Source: JBKEDS01 sp047975545 (GTDB lineage: Bacteria > Bacteroidota > Bacteroidia > Flavobacteriales > Flavobacteriaceae). Taken from it: 64,000 bases of DNA. Made by a program: the position numbers and the translations under genes. Positions within the stretch are counted from its first letter, which is position 1. Each line of letters begins with the position of its first letter. The notes beneath the pieces were generated by a model, which was given only the letters and a program-made list of their open reading frames with translations, was not told the DNA's origin and ran no database searches. Of the stretch, positions 50,866-60,224 are shown in pieces. The stretch is taken from assembly GCA_047975545.1 (NCBI GenBank), contig JBKEDS010000027.1, positions 1 to 64,000 on the forward strand, read 5' to 3'.

Positions 50866-51378
50866 TTAAGACGCCATCCTAACAATCCTATGCTCCAAAA
50901 CGGCTTCTTTAATTAAGGCATGCCATTTCTCGATACGCTGAAGTTCAAAATCTTCATTTATATCTTCATCTACATCAAAAAACGTAACAAGGGTATTGGG
51001 CATTGTGGGCAGTTTGTACACAAATTCCAAGGCCAAGCTTTTTAGCGCCAAATTTTGGCCTTTGGCATTTTTAAAATTATTGTAGTTTTTAACAATATTG
51101 CAGGCCGATACGTCCTTAAGGTTTATATTGTATGCCACATTTGGGGTTGCGGTACGGCATTGCAAATAGGTTAATATTAAATTGTCCTGGCTAATGGCTA
51201 TAAAATTATTGCGCCAAATATCCTTTAATTTGTAGGTTATACCATTGTCCTTTATTAGTAAATTGGCTTGTTTTTTTATGCCTATTTTACTTTTTGTGCT
51301 ACTGAAAACAAAAAGGACAAAAGGGAGCATTACGCTTGCAACTAAAATGGCTGCTATTAATAAAAATGATAGTTTCAT
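50866..51378 (-). CDS. Membrane-anchored protein of unknown function
   Basis: From the ATG at 51378 (MKLSFLLIAAILVASVMLPF) about 170 residues. One N-terminal membrane helix is followed by a soluble domain with YNINLKDVSACNIVKNYNNF and VTFFDVDEDINEDFELQRIE. I do not recognise the family. The longer start at 51453 lies in poorly coding sequence. It shares no close operon partner: the next minus-strand gene starts ~95 bp upstream. Confidence 0.65.
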   Translation of the reverse strand: MKLSFLLIAAILVASVMLPFVLFVFSSTKSKIGIKKQANLLIKDNGITYKLKDIWRNNFIAISQDNLILTYLQCRTATPNVAYNINLKDVSACNIVKNYNNFKNAKGQNLALKSLALEFVYKLPTMPNTLVTFFDVDEDINEDFELQRIEKWHALIKEAVLEHRIVRMAS

Positions 51379-51471
51379 CTTGTAAAAATTTAAATTATTT
51401 TTTGGAATACAGAAATACCGGCCATTACAACAATAGCCAAGTTTTAAATACAAATAAAAAATAAAGATTCC

Positions 51472-51822
51472 CTACAAGAATGAATGGAAAGGATAGATTA
51501 AAACACGTACGGCAGCACTTAAATTAAGTAGTTTCGATGCTTTTACACATGCTTTAAGTTCGGTTTTACAAACGGTTTGGTAAGCAGCGCTTGCAGTAAA
51601 CGGATTTTGGCTGGTAGGCGTTTTCTCGGGGTGGAAATCGACTGTTTCCTCAAAAGTATTGTTTACCGAAACCGCCAAAGCATTTAACGAATGCTCTAAC
51701 TTAAAATCGTGCTTTGGGGTATTGTCGTTGGTAGGTGCCAAATAATCTGCCTCTTGCCCAAAAAGGAAAGTGGTGCAAAAACTTAACGCAAACGTTAAAA
51801 ATATAAGATTAAACTTTGGCAT
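51472..51822 (-). CDS. Small exported protein of unknown function
   Basis: A 116-residue protein with a signal peptide (FNLIFLTFALSFCTTFLFGQ). The mature part carries two cysteines (YQTVCKTELKACVKASKLLN) that could form a disulfide. No family recognised. Monocistronic between a terminator upstream and the membrane-anchored gene downstream. Confidence 0.6.
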   Translation of the reverse strand: MPKFNLIFLTFALSFCTTFLFGQEADYLAPTNDNTPKHDFKLEHSLNALAVSVNNTFEETVDFHPEKTPTSQNPFTASAAYQTVCKTELKACVKASKLLNLSAAVRVLIYPFHSFL

Positions 51823-51890
51823 TTAAACTCTAAATAAAAACTAATGTAAAAGTATAAACTAAAACGTTAATAAAATGTTAATTTTAAATA

Positions 51891-51918
51891 AAAAAGGCCG
51901 ACAAAAAAGTCGACCCTT
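51891..51918 (-). terminator. Probable terminator after the TerB-like gene
   Basis: On the minus strand GTCGAC, a T-loop and GTCGGCC form an imperfect stem with a run of T after it, 27 bp beyond the TerB gene's stop codon. Confidence 0.5.
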
Positions 51919-51944
51919 GAGCTTATATAGGCACCACATTTTAA

Positions 51945-52376
51945 TTATTTGTGCATATTTTTCATTTCGTAAATAAACGTTTCCAAGTTGGCGCCATTTT
52001 TAACAACGCTTAGGGCTTTGTCCACAATATATTTTACATTTACGGCATGAAACCCAAGGCCTACGCCTATTTTTCGCAACAAACTGGTTTCGGGCTCATC
52101 GGTAATATGGTCCACATAAACCATACGAACCAAGTCGTACAAACGCTCCAAGCGGTCGTCGTAACCAAGGGGTGCGTTAATGGGGTGGCTGTTATAATCT
52201 TTTAAAATTTCGGCGTAATCGCTATCGCTAATATCCAAGTTGCGCGCAAGCCTATCCAAAAAAGCCTTTTCGGCATCGCTAATATTGCCATCGTCCATGG
52301 CAACACGCACTATGGCAGCAAAGTGGTCCTCGTTACGCTTTTTAAATCCACTATCAAATAAATCGGAAAATGACAT
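51945..52376 (-). CDS. TerB-family (tellurite-resistance-like) protein
   Basis: From the ATG at 52376 (MSFSDLFDSGFKKRNEDHFA) 143 residues, all-helical with acidic metal-site-like motif VAMDDGNISDAEKAFLDRLA. This is the TerB-like fold. No other ter genes are nearby, so tellurite resistance is not implied; the family is generally a metal-sensing or stress module. The ORF's N-terminal extension to 52433 adds nothing conserved. Confidence 0.8.
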   Translation of the reverse strand: MSFSDLFDSGFKKRNEDHFAAIVRVAMDDGNISDAEKAFLDRLARNLDISDSDYAEILKDYNSHPINAPLGYDDRLERLYDLVRMVYVDHITDEPETSLLRKIGVGLGFHAVNVKYIVDKALSVVKNGANLETFIYEMKNMHK

Positions 52377-52564
52377 ATAATTTTGTTTTAGTGGTGCAAA
52401 CCTACAATTTTTTTCATTATTCTTTACAATCAATTTTTAAGAGATGCCTTTTGGCTTTATATTTTTTAAGGCCTATCGAAACGGTTTTTTATTTCACCTA
52501 AAATCCCCAAAACGGTTTTCGTACTAAAACCTAACCCGTATATTTGCCATAAATTAAAAAATAC

Positions 52565-55500
52565 GTGGGTAAGGAAAATATCGCGCAAACCTATTTACAG
52601 GCTTCGCAAATGCAAAATCTGCAAATTGCTATTGCCCAACCTTTCGACTCCGCTCAAGGTCAAGCAAGGTTGCATTTAAAAGGCTTGGTGGGTTCAGCCT
52701 TTTCGTTTGTAATAGCTAATGTTTTTAAAGCAACCCAATTACCCCTTCTGCTTATTTTTAACGATAAGGAAGAAGCCGCCTTTTACCTTAACGATTTGGA
52801 ACAGCTTTGCGGCGATACCGATGTACTGTTTTACCCCGGCAGTTACCGCCGCCCCTACGAAATTGAGGAAACCGACAACGCCAACGTGCTATTGCGTGCC
52901 GAGGTGCTTAACCGTATTAATTCCAGAAAAAAACCCGCTATAATAGTAAGCTATCCCGATGCGCTTTTCGAGCAGGTGGTTACCCGAAAAGAACTGGAGC
53001 GCAATACGCTAAAAATAGCTTTAAATGATAAATTGTCTATCGATTTTGTAAACGAAGTATTGTTTGAATACCAATTTAAACGGGTCGATTTTGTTACCGA
53101 ACCGGGTGAATTTTCGGTACGCGGTGGTATTGTCGATGTATTTTCGTTTTCCAACGACCAACCCTACCGTATCGAGTTTTTTGGCAACGAGGTGGACAGC
53201 ATTCGTACTTTCGATGTGGAAACCCAATTATCGACCTCGCAAATAAAAAAAATAAGCGTTATCCCCAACGTGGCCAATAAAATGGTGCACGAAAGTAGGC
53301 AGAGTTTTTTAAGCTACATTGCCCAAAAAACGGTAATAGGCTTTAAAAATGCCGATTTGTTTTTTGATAGGATAGACGATTTTTATGGCAAAGCCGTAGA
53401 GGCGTTTTCAAAATTATCGGAAAACATCAAACATGCCGAACCTCACGAATTGTTTTGTTCGTCAAGGGCTTTAAAACAACAACTGTTGGATTTTTCAATT
53501 ATAGAATTTGGTACAACAACCGTTTTCAACAATGAAAAAGAAAACAGTATTTTCACTTTCAACACAAAACCGCAACCCTCCTTCAATAAACAATTCAATT
53601 TATTAATTGAAGATTTAAACTCCAATTACAACAAGGGTTACACCAATTATATTGCCTGTGTAAGCGAACAGCAGGCCAAGCGTTTCCACGATATTTTCGA
53701 CGATTCGCACCTTGAGGTCAAGCCCTACAAAACCATAGTATTGTCGCTATACCAAGGGTTTATTGATACCGACAATAAAATATTGTGCTATACCGACCAT
53801 CAAATTTTTGAGCGTTACCACAAATTCCACGTTAAAAACGGCTACGCCAAAAAGCAGGCCATAACCTTAAAGGAGCTTACCAATTTAGATGTTGGCGATT
53901 ATGTTACCCACATCGACCACGGTATCGGGCGTTTTGGCGGCTTGCAAAAAATAGATGTCGAGGGTAAAATGCAGGAAGCCATAAAACTTATTTACGGCGA
54001 AAGGGACGTGCTGTATTTAAGCATCCATGCGTTACACAAAATATCAAAATTTAACGGCAAGGACGGCAAACCGCCCAAAATTTACAAACTGGGCAGCACC
54101 GCATGGAAAGCCCTAAAGGAAAAAACAAAATCGCGCGTTAAGCACATTGCTTTCAATTTAATAAAACTTTATGCCAAGCGCAAAACCGAAAAAGGCCACC
54201 AGTACCAGCCCGACAGCTATATGCAGCACGAGTTGGAAGCCTCGTTTATTTACGAGGATACGCCCGACCAAAGCACCGCAACGGCCGATATAAAAGCCGA
54301 TATGGAAAGTGAGCGCCCCATGGACAGGCTCGTATGCGGCGATGTGGGCTTTGGTAAAACCGAAGTAGCTATTCGAGCTGCCTTTAAGGCCGTGGACAAC
54401 GGCAAGCAAGTAGCCGTTTTGGTGCCTACCACTATTTTGGCCTACCAACACTACCGCACGTTTCGCGAGCGTTTAAAGGATTTTCCGGTTACCGTTGGTT
54501 ATGTTAACCGTTTCCGTACCGCCAAGGAAAAACGGGACACCTTGGAGGGCGTTGCCAATGGCTCGGTCGATATTATTATTGGCACCCACCAACTAACCAA
54601 TAAAGCCGTTACGTTTAAGGATTTGGGGCTGTTAATTGTAGATGAAGAACAAAAATTTGGCGTTGCCGTAAAAGAAAAACTAAAAACCCTAAGGGAAAAT
54701 GTCGATGTACTAACCCTAACGGCCACACCCATACCCCGAACGCTCCAGTTTAGCTTAATGGCGGCCCGTGATTTATCGGTTATTACAACCCCACCGCCAA
54801 ACCGCTACCCTATCGAGAGCCACGTTATTAGGTTTAACGAAGAAGTAATCCGCGATGCGGTTAGTTACGAAATACAACGGGGCGGACAAATTTTCTTTAT
54901 CCATAACCGTATCGAAAACATAAAAGAAGTTGCCGGCCTGTTACAGCGTTTGGTACCCGATGCCAAAATAGGTATTGGCCACGGGCAAATGGACGGTAAA
55001 AAATTAGAAGCACTCATGCTGGCCTTTATGGAAGGCGCTTTCGATGTGCTGGTAAGTACCACCATTGTCGAGAGCGGGTTGGACGTACCCAATGCCAACA
55101 CCATTTTTATAAACAACGCCAATAATTTCGGACTAAGCGATTTGCACCAAATGCGGGGTCGTGTTGGGCGTAGCAACAAAAAGGCCTTTTGCTATTTTAT
55201 TACGCCCGAATATTCGGCCATGACCGACGATGCCCGAAAGCGCATTACGGCCTTAGAACAGTTTAGCGAGTTGGGCAGCGGCTTTAATATTGCCATGAAA
55301 GACCTTGAAATTCGTGGTGCAGGCGATTTGTTGGGCGGCGAGCAAAGCGGTTTTATTAACGAAATTGGCTTTGAAACCTACCAAAAAATATTAAACGAAG
55401 CTATTGAGGAACTTAAAGAAAACGAATTTAAGGACTTGTACAACGAGGACGAAAACCAAAAACAATACGTTAAGGACGTTACCATCGATTCCGATTTCGA

Positions 55501-55933
55501 GCTGTTGTTCCCCGACAGCTACGTTAACAATATTGCCGAACGCCTTAACCTGTACACCCAGCTTAACAACTTAAAAACCGAGGACGAACTGCAAAAATTC
55601 GAAAACGAACTTACAGACCGCTTTGGCGAACTGCCCCCGCAAGTAACCGATTTACTGGACAGCGTACGAATTAAATGGTTGGCCGCCAAAATAGGCTTTG
55701 AAAAAGTAATTATGAAAGGCGGCAAACTTATAGGCTATTTTATTAACGACCAACAAAGCCCGTTTTACCAAACCCAAAGTTTTTCGAAAGTACTCCAGTT
55801 TGTGCAAAGCAATCCCAATTCGTGCAGGATGAAGGAAAAACAAACCCGAAACGGCTTGCGTTTATTGCTTACCTTTGAAAACGTAAAAACCGTAAACCGT
55901 GCGTTGCAGGTGTTAAGACCAATTGTGGCGTAG
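52565..55933 (+). CDS. mfd: Transcription-repair coupling factor
   Basis: A 1122-residue translocase that displaces stalled RNA polymerase and recruits UvrA. Domains: UvrB-like N-terminus (~30-330), RNA-polymerase-interaction domain (~444-515; DVGDYVTHIDHGIGRFGGLQ), helicase domains with Walker A GDVGFGKT (~591-598), DEEQ (~691) and LHQMRGRVGRSNKKAFCYF, and the C-terminal TRCF domain. Starts at a GTG; an ATG at 52610 is the alternative. Odd feature: residues ~25-36 (QPFDSAQGQARL) come from a palindromic repeat inserted in frame. uvrC is elsewhere in the window. Confidence 0.96.
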   Translation: MGKENIAQTYLQASQMQNLQIAIAQPFDSAQGQARLHLKGLVGSAFSFVIANVFKATQLPLLLIFNDKEEAAFYLNDLEQLCGDTDVLFYPGSYRRPYEIEETDNANVLLRAEVLNRINSRKKPAIIVSYPDALFEQVVTRKELERNTLKIALNDKLSIDFVNEVLFEYQFKRVDFVTEPGEFSVRGGIVDVFSFSNDQPYRIEFFGNEVDSIRTFDVETQLSTSQIKKISVIPNVANKMVHESRQSFLSYIAQKTVIGFKNADLFFDRIDDFYGKAVEAFSKLSENIKHAEPHELFCSSRALKQQLLDFSIIEFGTTTVFNNEKENSIFTFNTKPQPSFNKQFNLLIEDLNSNYNKGYTNYIACVSEQQAKRFHDIFDDSHLEVKPYKTIVLSLYQGFIDTDNKILCYTDHQIFERYHKFHVKNGYAKKQAITLKELTNLDVGDYVTHIDHGIGRFGGLQKIDVEGKMQEAIKLIYGERDVLYLSIHALHKISKFNGKDGKPPKIYKLGSTAWKALKEKTKSRVKHIAFNLIKLYAKRKTEKGHQYQPDSYMQHELEASFIYEDTPDQSTATADIKADMESERPMDRLVCGDVGFGKTEVAIRAAFKAVDNGKQVAVLVPTTILAYQHYRTFRERLKDFPVTVGYVNRFRTAKEKRDTLEGVANGSVDIIIGTHQLTNKAVTFKDLGLLIVDEEQKFGVAVKEKLKTLRENVDVLTLTATPIPRTLQFSLMAARDLSVITTPPPNRYPIESHVIRFNEEVIRDAVSYEIQRGGQIFFIHNRIENIKEVAGLLQRLVPDAKIGIGHGQMDGKKLEALMLAFMEGAFDVLVSTTIVESGLDVPNANTIFINNANNFGLSDLHQMRGRVGRSNKKAFCYFITPEYSAMTDDARKRITALEQFSELGSGFNIAMKDLEIRGAGDLLGGEQSGFINEIGFETYQKILNEAIEELKENEFKDLYNEDENQKQYVKDVTIDSDFELLFPDSYVNNIAERLNLYTQLNNLKTEDELQKFENELTDRFGELPPQVTDLLDSVRIKWLAAKIGFEKVIMKGGKLIGYFINDQQSPFYQTQSFSKVLQFVQSNPNSCRMKEKQTRNGLRLLLTFENVKTVNRALQVLRPIVA
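52636..52673. repeat. Palindromic repeat inside mfd
   Basis: CCAACCTTTCGACTCCGCTC then AAGGTCAAGCAAGGTTG. The 22 bases from 52638 match an intergenic copy at 46855-46876 in inverse orientation with two differences. In frame, it encodes QPFDSAQGQARL near the Mfd N-terminus. Confidence 0.65.
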
Positions 55934-56029
55934 TTGCTCCATTAGACTTTCTTTTGGTTCAGATGTAAAACTTCTGTAAATTTGGCTTTTAAGCTTAATT
56001 AAAAAAAAGGAGGGAATAAACTTCTAATA

Positions 56030-57283
56030 ATGACAAATTATTCAACAATAAGAAAAAAACTAAAAGTTGAACAACTAAACGGCAATGCCGAAGATTTGGC
56101 TTTTCTGACCCATTATCTGCATAACCACGAAAATGGAGTGTCAAAATCGTACAAACAAAAGGCTGACGAATATTACACCCAACTTTCCGAAGAACTCGGC
56201 ATTAACATTGCCAACGATTCGGGACTACAGGCAATGCTTCCCATAAATTGGGATATTCCTTTTCCTGCACCTGAAAATCCTGATTTTACTTTTATCGACC
56301 TTTTTGCAGGTATTGGCGGTTTCAGGATTCCACTGCAAGAACTTGGCGGAAAGTGTGTTTTTTCTTCCGAATTTAACCATCACGCACAACGCTCTTATGA
56401 ACTAAATTTTGGCGAAGTGCCATTTGGCGACATCACAAAATTAGGCTTAAATGTTGTTCCCAAACATAACGTACTTTGTGCAGGTTTCCCTTGCCAACCT
56501 TTTAGTATTTCGGGAAAAATGAAAGGCTTTGAAGATACTCGCGGAACACTTATTTATCACGTTTTTGAAATTATAGAAAAGCGTGAACCCGAAGTAGTTT
56601 TGCTTGAAAATGTAAAACATTTGGTCTATCACGACAAAAAAAGAACCCTTGCCACAATCGTTCAGCATTTGGAAGAACTTGGTTACGTGGTTTCAAAAAA
56701 AGTGCTGAATGCTTCCGATTTTGGTGTGCCACAAAACAGAGAACGAATCATCATCATTGGACATAAGAATAAAAAATTCGACTTTTCAAAAATCAAAAAA
56801 CAGCCAAAACCTGTTCTTAAAGATTTCTTGGACAAGGAGAATGATTTTGAATGGCTTGATGAACCTTACACCATTCTTGACGAACAGAAAAGACAAGATT
56901 CAGGATTGATTTTCGCAGGATACAGAAACAAAACCATTAGAAAAGCCGGAGTGAGACCGGGAACGGAACACTTATCGAGAGTACACAAACAACCAAACAG
57001 GATTTATTCAACCGAAGGTGTTCATCCTGCTTTGCCATCACAAGAATCTTCGGGCAGATTTTGGATTTTGCACGAAGAAAAAGTAAGAAAACTGACCATA
57101 GATGAATGTTACCGAATTATGGGATTTCCAGACAATTTTAAAATGATTTACAATCGTGGCGAATTGTACAAACAAATCGGTAATTCTGTTGCAATTCCAA
57201 TGATAAAAGCCGTTGCAGAACAAATCAAAACCCAATTATTAAATACCAAAACTATTTTGAATGGAGCCAACCAACTTGCTTGA
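56030..57283 (+). CDS. Type II DNA (cytosine-5) methyltransferase
   Basis: A 417-residue C5-methyltransferase with all key motifs: I (FIDLFAGIGGFRIPL, ~residue 88), IV with the catalytic Cys (GFPCQPFSISG, ~153), VI (LLENVKHL), VIII (VPQNRERIIIIG) and X (QIGNSVAIPMIKAV). Residues 1-80 are an extra helical N-terminal domain. It protects host DNA from the nuclease encoded next to it (23-bp overlap). The target-recognition region between motifs VIII and X is family specific. Codon usage is more A/T-rich than in mfd, consistent with horizontal acquisition. Confidence 0.93.
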   Translation: MTNYSTIRKKLKVEQLNGNAEDLAFLTHYLHNHENGVSKSYKQKADEYYTQLSEELGINIANDSGLQAMLPINWDIPFPAPENPDFTFIDLFAGIGGFRIPLQELGGKCVFSSEFNHHAQRSYELNFGEVPFGDITKLGLNVVPKHNVLCAGFPCQPFSISGKMKGFEDTRGTLIYHVFEIIEKREPEVVLLENVKHLVYHDKKRTLATIVQHLEELGYVVSKKVLNASDFGVPQNRERIIIIGHKNKKFDFSKIKKQPKPVLKDFLDKENDFEWLDEPYTILDEQKRQDSGLIFAGYRNKTIRKAGVRPGTEHLSRVHKQPNRIYSTEGVHPALPSQESSGRFWILHEEKVRKLTIDECYRIMGFPDNFKMIYNRGELYKQIGNSVAIPMIKAVAEQIKTQLLNTKTILNGANQLA

Positions 57284-58361
57284 AAAAGCATTTGCTGAAG
57301 CAATGAAAACCGTAGGTTCGGATGATTTTAAAAAGTCAAATTTAAATGACGCTATTTCAAAACATCTACAAATAATTCTTGATAAATCAGAATCTGCAAA
57401 AGCTGTTTTGACCGTGATAATCACAAGTTTGGTTTATAAAATTCAAAATCCCGAACAGGATATTAGAAACCATCAAACAAGTATAGAAAACGGCTATTCA
57501 GGAAGGACTTTTGACACAAAGTATATCACACCATTTTTGAAAAGTGTAAAATTCCCCGCAATGGCTGAAAGTGGTTGGCTAACTCGTTCGTTGGAGCAAA
57601 AAGTACCTTATGACACTAACTATTCAGGAGCAATCAGACCGGCTTTATTGAAAACAGCATTTTTGGAAACCATAGATTTCATACAAAAAGGAAATCAACT
57701 TGATGATGTTTTAAGTTACCTATTTCAAGGCTTAATCATTCAAAGAAATTCGCAACAAATTGATTTGGCGAAACCATTAAACCTTCCCATTGCTACAATT
57801 GTAGATTTACTTTCAAAACACTTTGACACCAAATATTCGGCAGAAGGCGCTTCAAGACTTCCCGTTTTGGCTTTATATGCTGCTTATCAATGTTTAATCA
57901 ACGAAACCAAACGTTTTGAAGGGAAAACCTTGCTTCCAATGGAAAGCCATACTTCGGCAGATTCGAGAAGTGGACGTATTGGTGACATTGACATCGTTGA
58001 TGAAAAGGAAAGAGCATTTGAAGCGGTTGAAGTAAAACACGGAATTGCGATTACAGCCCAACTTGTAAAAGATGCCTTTGAAAAATTCAAGACAACTCAA
58101 GTAAACCGATATTACTTGCTTTCAACGGCAAACATTGACATTTCACAGAAAGACGAAATCGACCAAGAAATTGACCGTATCAAAAACATTCACGGTTGCC
58201 ACGTAATTGCCAACGGACTGACACATTCTTTGAAATATTATTTGCGATTGCTTTCGGACACTTCCGAGTTTATCGAAAACTACGTGAACTTGATTGAAAA
58301 TGATACAGCCTTGAAATTTGAGCATAAAAAGCAATGGAACACGATAATTTCAGAAATGTAA
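57261..58361 (+). CDS. SacI-family type II restriction endonuclease
   Basis: A 366-residue protein. Its closest recognisable family is the SacI-type restriction endonuclease family (RE_SacI). Key regions: TSLVYKIQNPEQDIRNHQTS near the N-terminus, GASRLPVLALYAAYQCLINE in the middle, and a PD-(D/E)XK-like core RSGRIGDIDIVDEKER ... FEAVEVKHGI (D ... E-V-K). It starts 23 bp inside the methyltransferase gene's end, so nuclease expression is coupled to the protective enzyme. Probable specificity like SacI (GAGCTC) is inference from family only. Confidence 0.8.
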   Translation: MEPTNLLEKAFAEAMKTVGSDDFKKSNLNDAISKHLQIILDKSESAKAVLTVIITSLVYKIQNPEQDIRNHQTSIENGYSGRTFDTKYITPFLKSVKFPAMAESGWLTRSLEQKVPYDTNYSGAIRPALLKTAFLETIDFIQKGNQLDDVLSYLFQGLIIQRNSQQIDLAKPLNLPIATIVDLLSKHFDTKYSAEGASRLPVLALYAAYQCLINETKRFEGKTLLPMESHTSADSRSGRIGDIDIVDEKERAFEAVEVKHGIAITAQLVKDAFEKFKTTQVNRYYLLSTANIDISQKDEIDQEIDRIKNIHGCHVIANGLTHSLKYYLRLLSDTSEFIENYVNLIENDTALKFEHKKQWNTIISEM

Positions 58362-58417
58362 CGGTATAAACAATTTAAGGAATGAAAATTGTACACAAAA
58401 AACACAAAACAACACCC

Positions 58418-59758
58418 ATGAAATTTTTTATTCTTCTAACAACCTTATTTATTTCCAATATTATTTTGGCACAACACACCATAAAAGGCGTGTTTACACC
58501 CGCTAAGAGCTACACGGTATTATTACTGTACAAATCGGCTCCCACCCTATCCGATTACGTTACAAATGCAACTGTTAAAGAGGACGGAAGTTTTGAATTT
58601 GTTTTGGATACTTCCGCCACCAAGGGCATGTACAAAATTGTGTACGCCGTACCGCAGGAAGATTACAATTTCGATATTATCTACAACGGAAAAGAAAATA
58701 TCGAACTTAGCTTTAATGCCGAAACGGGCGTAAAACACCTATCGTCTTCCGAAAACAAACTACTAAGTACCTATACTGCCGATATGTTGGCTATAACCCA
58801 TAATATTACCGCTTTTTACAAGGACAAAAAAGGCAAGCAAAAAACCTTAGCCTCAATATTTAAAACGCAACGGGAAACACAGGAAAAGTTCGAAAAATTG
58901 GCGCAGGGTACCATAGCCTTAAATTTTATAAAAGCCAACAAGCCCTACATCCCAACCGGGTATCAAGAAGCCAAGACCTATATAAAAAATTTGGAAACCC
59001 ATTATTTCGACCATGTCGATTTTACTAATGAAACGCTCCAAAGCTCCAATTTTCTTGAAGAACGCATGCTTAATTACATCTTTGGAATTACCAATGATAA
59101 TTTAAGTGAAGATGCCAACTATAAGGCCAATATCGATGCGTTTTGCAAAGCCATGCAGCAAGCCCCAACCCCAACAAAGCGGGTTTTACTGGTTAGTTTA
59201 TGGCAGCAATTTTCCGATTTAAAACAAGAAACTATTGCCAATTATATTGCCGAGCGTTATTTAATTACCATTGCAAAAACCCTGAAGGACAACCAACTAA
59301 TTGAAGCCCTAAGCTTGTACAAACGCATATCACTTGGCGAAAAAGCACCCGATTTTTCGTTTGAAATTGAAAACAAAAAGGACGAAAAACCCATAACCAC
59401 CAAATTAAGCGCCTTAAATACCGCCAAATACTACGTGGTTTTATTTTGGAGCAGTACCTGCTCGCATTGTTTAACCGAGGTGCCAAAAGTAGAACAATAC
59501 ATAAAAACCCAAAGCAAGGGTAAAGTTAAAGTAGTTGCCGTTGGACTGGAAGACGAACCTTATGCGTGGAAAAGCCTAACCTACGATTTTCCCGATTTTA
59601 TACACGTTTACGGCCAAGGCAAATGGGACAACCAAATAGGAAACAACTACGGCATTACCTCGACCCCAACCTATTTTGTGCTTGACAAGGACAAGCATAT
59701 TATTGCCAAGCCCGAAAGTCTGGAAGCCTTAAAAAGTGTCCTTAATTCGGTAAATTAA
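58418..59758 (+). CDS. TlpA-like thioredoxin-fold protein (exported)
   Basis: From the ATG at 58418 (MKFFILLTTLFISNIILAQ) about 446 residues: signal peptide, an N-terminal DUF4369-like beta domain (HTIKGVFTPAKSYTVLLLYK), a helical middle part, and a C-terminal TlpA/thioredoxin domain (~310-446; GEKAPDFSFEIENKKDEKPI). Its redox site is CSHC in WSSTCSHCLTEVPKV. A periplasmic thiol-disulfide exchanger, common in Bacteroidetes. An ATG at 58382 would add 12 basic residues before the signal peptide. Ends overlapping the opposite-strand yraN by 4 bp. Confidence 0.87.
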   Translation: MKFFILLTTLFISNIILAQHTIKGVFTPAKSYTVLLLYKSAPTLSDYVTNATVKEDGSFEFVLDTSATKGMYKIVYAVPQEDYNFDIIYNGKENIELSFNAETGVKHLSSSENKLLSTYTADMLAITHNITAFYKDKKGKQKTLASIFKTQRETQEKFEKLAQGTIALNFIKANKPYIPTGYQEAKTYIKNLETHYFDHVDFTNETLQSSNFLEERMLNYIFGITNDNLSEDANYKANIDAFCKAMQQAPTPTKRVLLVSLWQQFSDLKQETIANYIAERYLITIAKTLKDNQLIEALSLYKRISLGEKAPDFSFEIENKKDEKPITTKLSALNTAKYYVVLFWSSTCSHCLTEVPKVEQYIKTQSKGKVKVVAVGLEDEPYAWKSLTYDFPDFIHVYGQGKWDNQIGNNYGITSTPTYFVLDKDKHIIAKPESLEALKSVLNSVN

Positions 59759-60114
59759 AAATGAAAAAACGCATTTTCTAAATGCTCGATAACAAATTGC
59801 TTATTTTGCCTAACAATGGCAATAATATCAAACCGCACATCTACATTTAAATTATTGCTAATTACATAGTAATCCACCGCCTTAACCAATTGCTGTATTT
59901 GTTTTGGCTTTACAAAATCCTGCGGGTTTCCAAAATCGGTACTCGACCGTGTTTTAACCTCAACCACGGCAAGTACGCCTTCTTTCGTCGCCATAATATC
60001 AACCTCGGCTTTATTAAACCTATAATTTTGGGCAACAATAGTATAGCCCTTTTCAACAAGAAAACCCACGGCAAGCGCCTCGCCTTTTTTACCAAGTTCG
60101 TTGTGTTGCGCCAT
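59755..60114 (-). CDS. YraN family protein (UPF0102, nuclease-like fold)
   Basis: A 119-residue protein with the UPF0102/YraN pattern: HNELGKKGEALAVGFLVEKG, IVAQNYRFNKAEVDIMATKE and VVEVKTRSSTDFGNP. The E...D...ExK arrangement fits a restriction-endonuclease-like (PD-(D/E)XK) core. In other bacteria it is near DNA-processing genes; the exact activity is not established. Divergent from the mntR-type gene. Confidence 0.92.
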   Translation of the reverse strand: MAQHNELGKKGEALAVGFLVEKGYTIVAQNYRFNKAEVDIMATKEGVLAVVEVKTRSSTDFGNPQDFVKPKQIQQLVKAVDYYVISNNLNVDVRFDIIAIVRQNKQFVIEHLENAFFHF

Positions 60115-60154
60115 AGATTAAAGATAGCATTTTTATTTTGAATTTCAATTAATT

Positions 60155-60170
60155 TTTAGCTTAATCTAAA
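60155..60170. promoter_or_regulatory. Candidate operator (16-bp palindrome) upstream of the DtxR/MntR-family gene
   Basis: TTTAGCTTAATCTAAA is a near-perfect palindrome (one mismatched base pair) in the gap between divergent yraN and the DtxR/MntR-type gene. DtxR/MntR-type repressors bind A/T-rich palindromes of this size, so an autoregulatory operator is plausible. Confidence 0.4.
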
Positions 60171-60198
60171 TATATTTTTATATGAAAGTAAAAAATGA

Positions 60199-60206
60199 TA
60201 TTTTTG
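60199..60206 (+). promoter_or_regulatory. Candidate -7 promoter box for the regulator-ZIP operon
   Basis: TATTTTTG, matching TAnnTTTG, 18 bp before the ATG at 60225 and ~28 bp downstream of the palindrome. Confidence 0.4.
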
Positions 60207-60224
60207 TTTTTGAAATAGTTGACA

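Noticed and set aside
51945..52376. Tellurite resistance operon
   Set aside because: Only a lone TerB-like gene; no terA, terC, terD or terE homologues adjacent.
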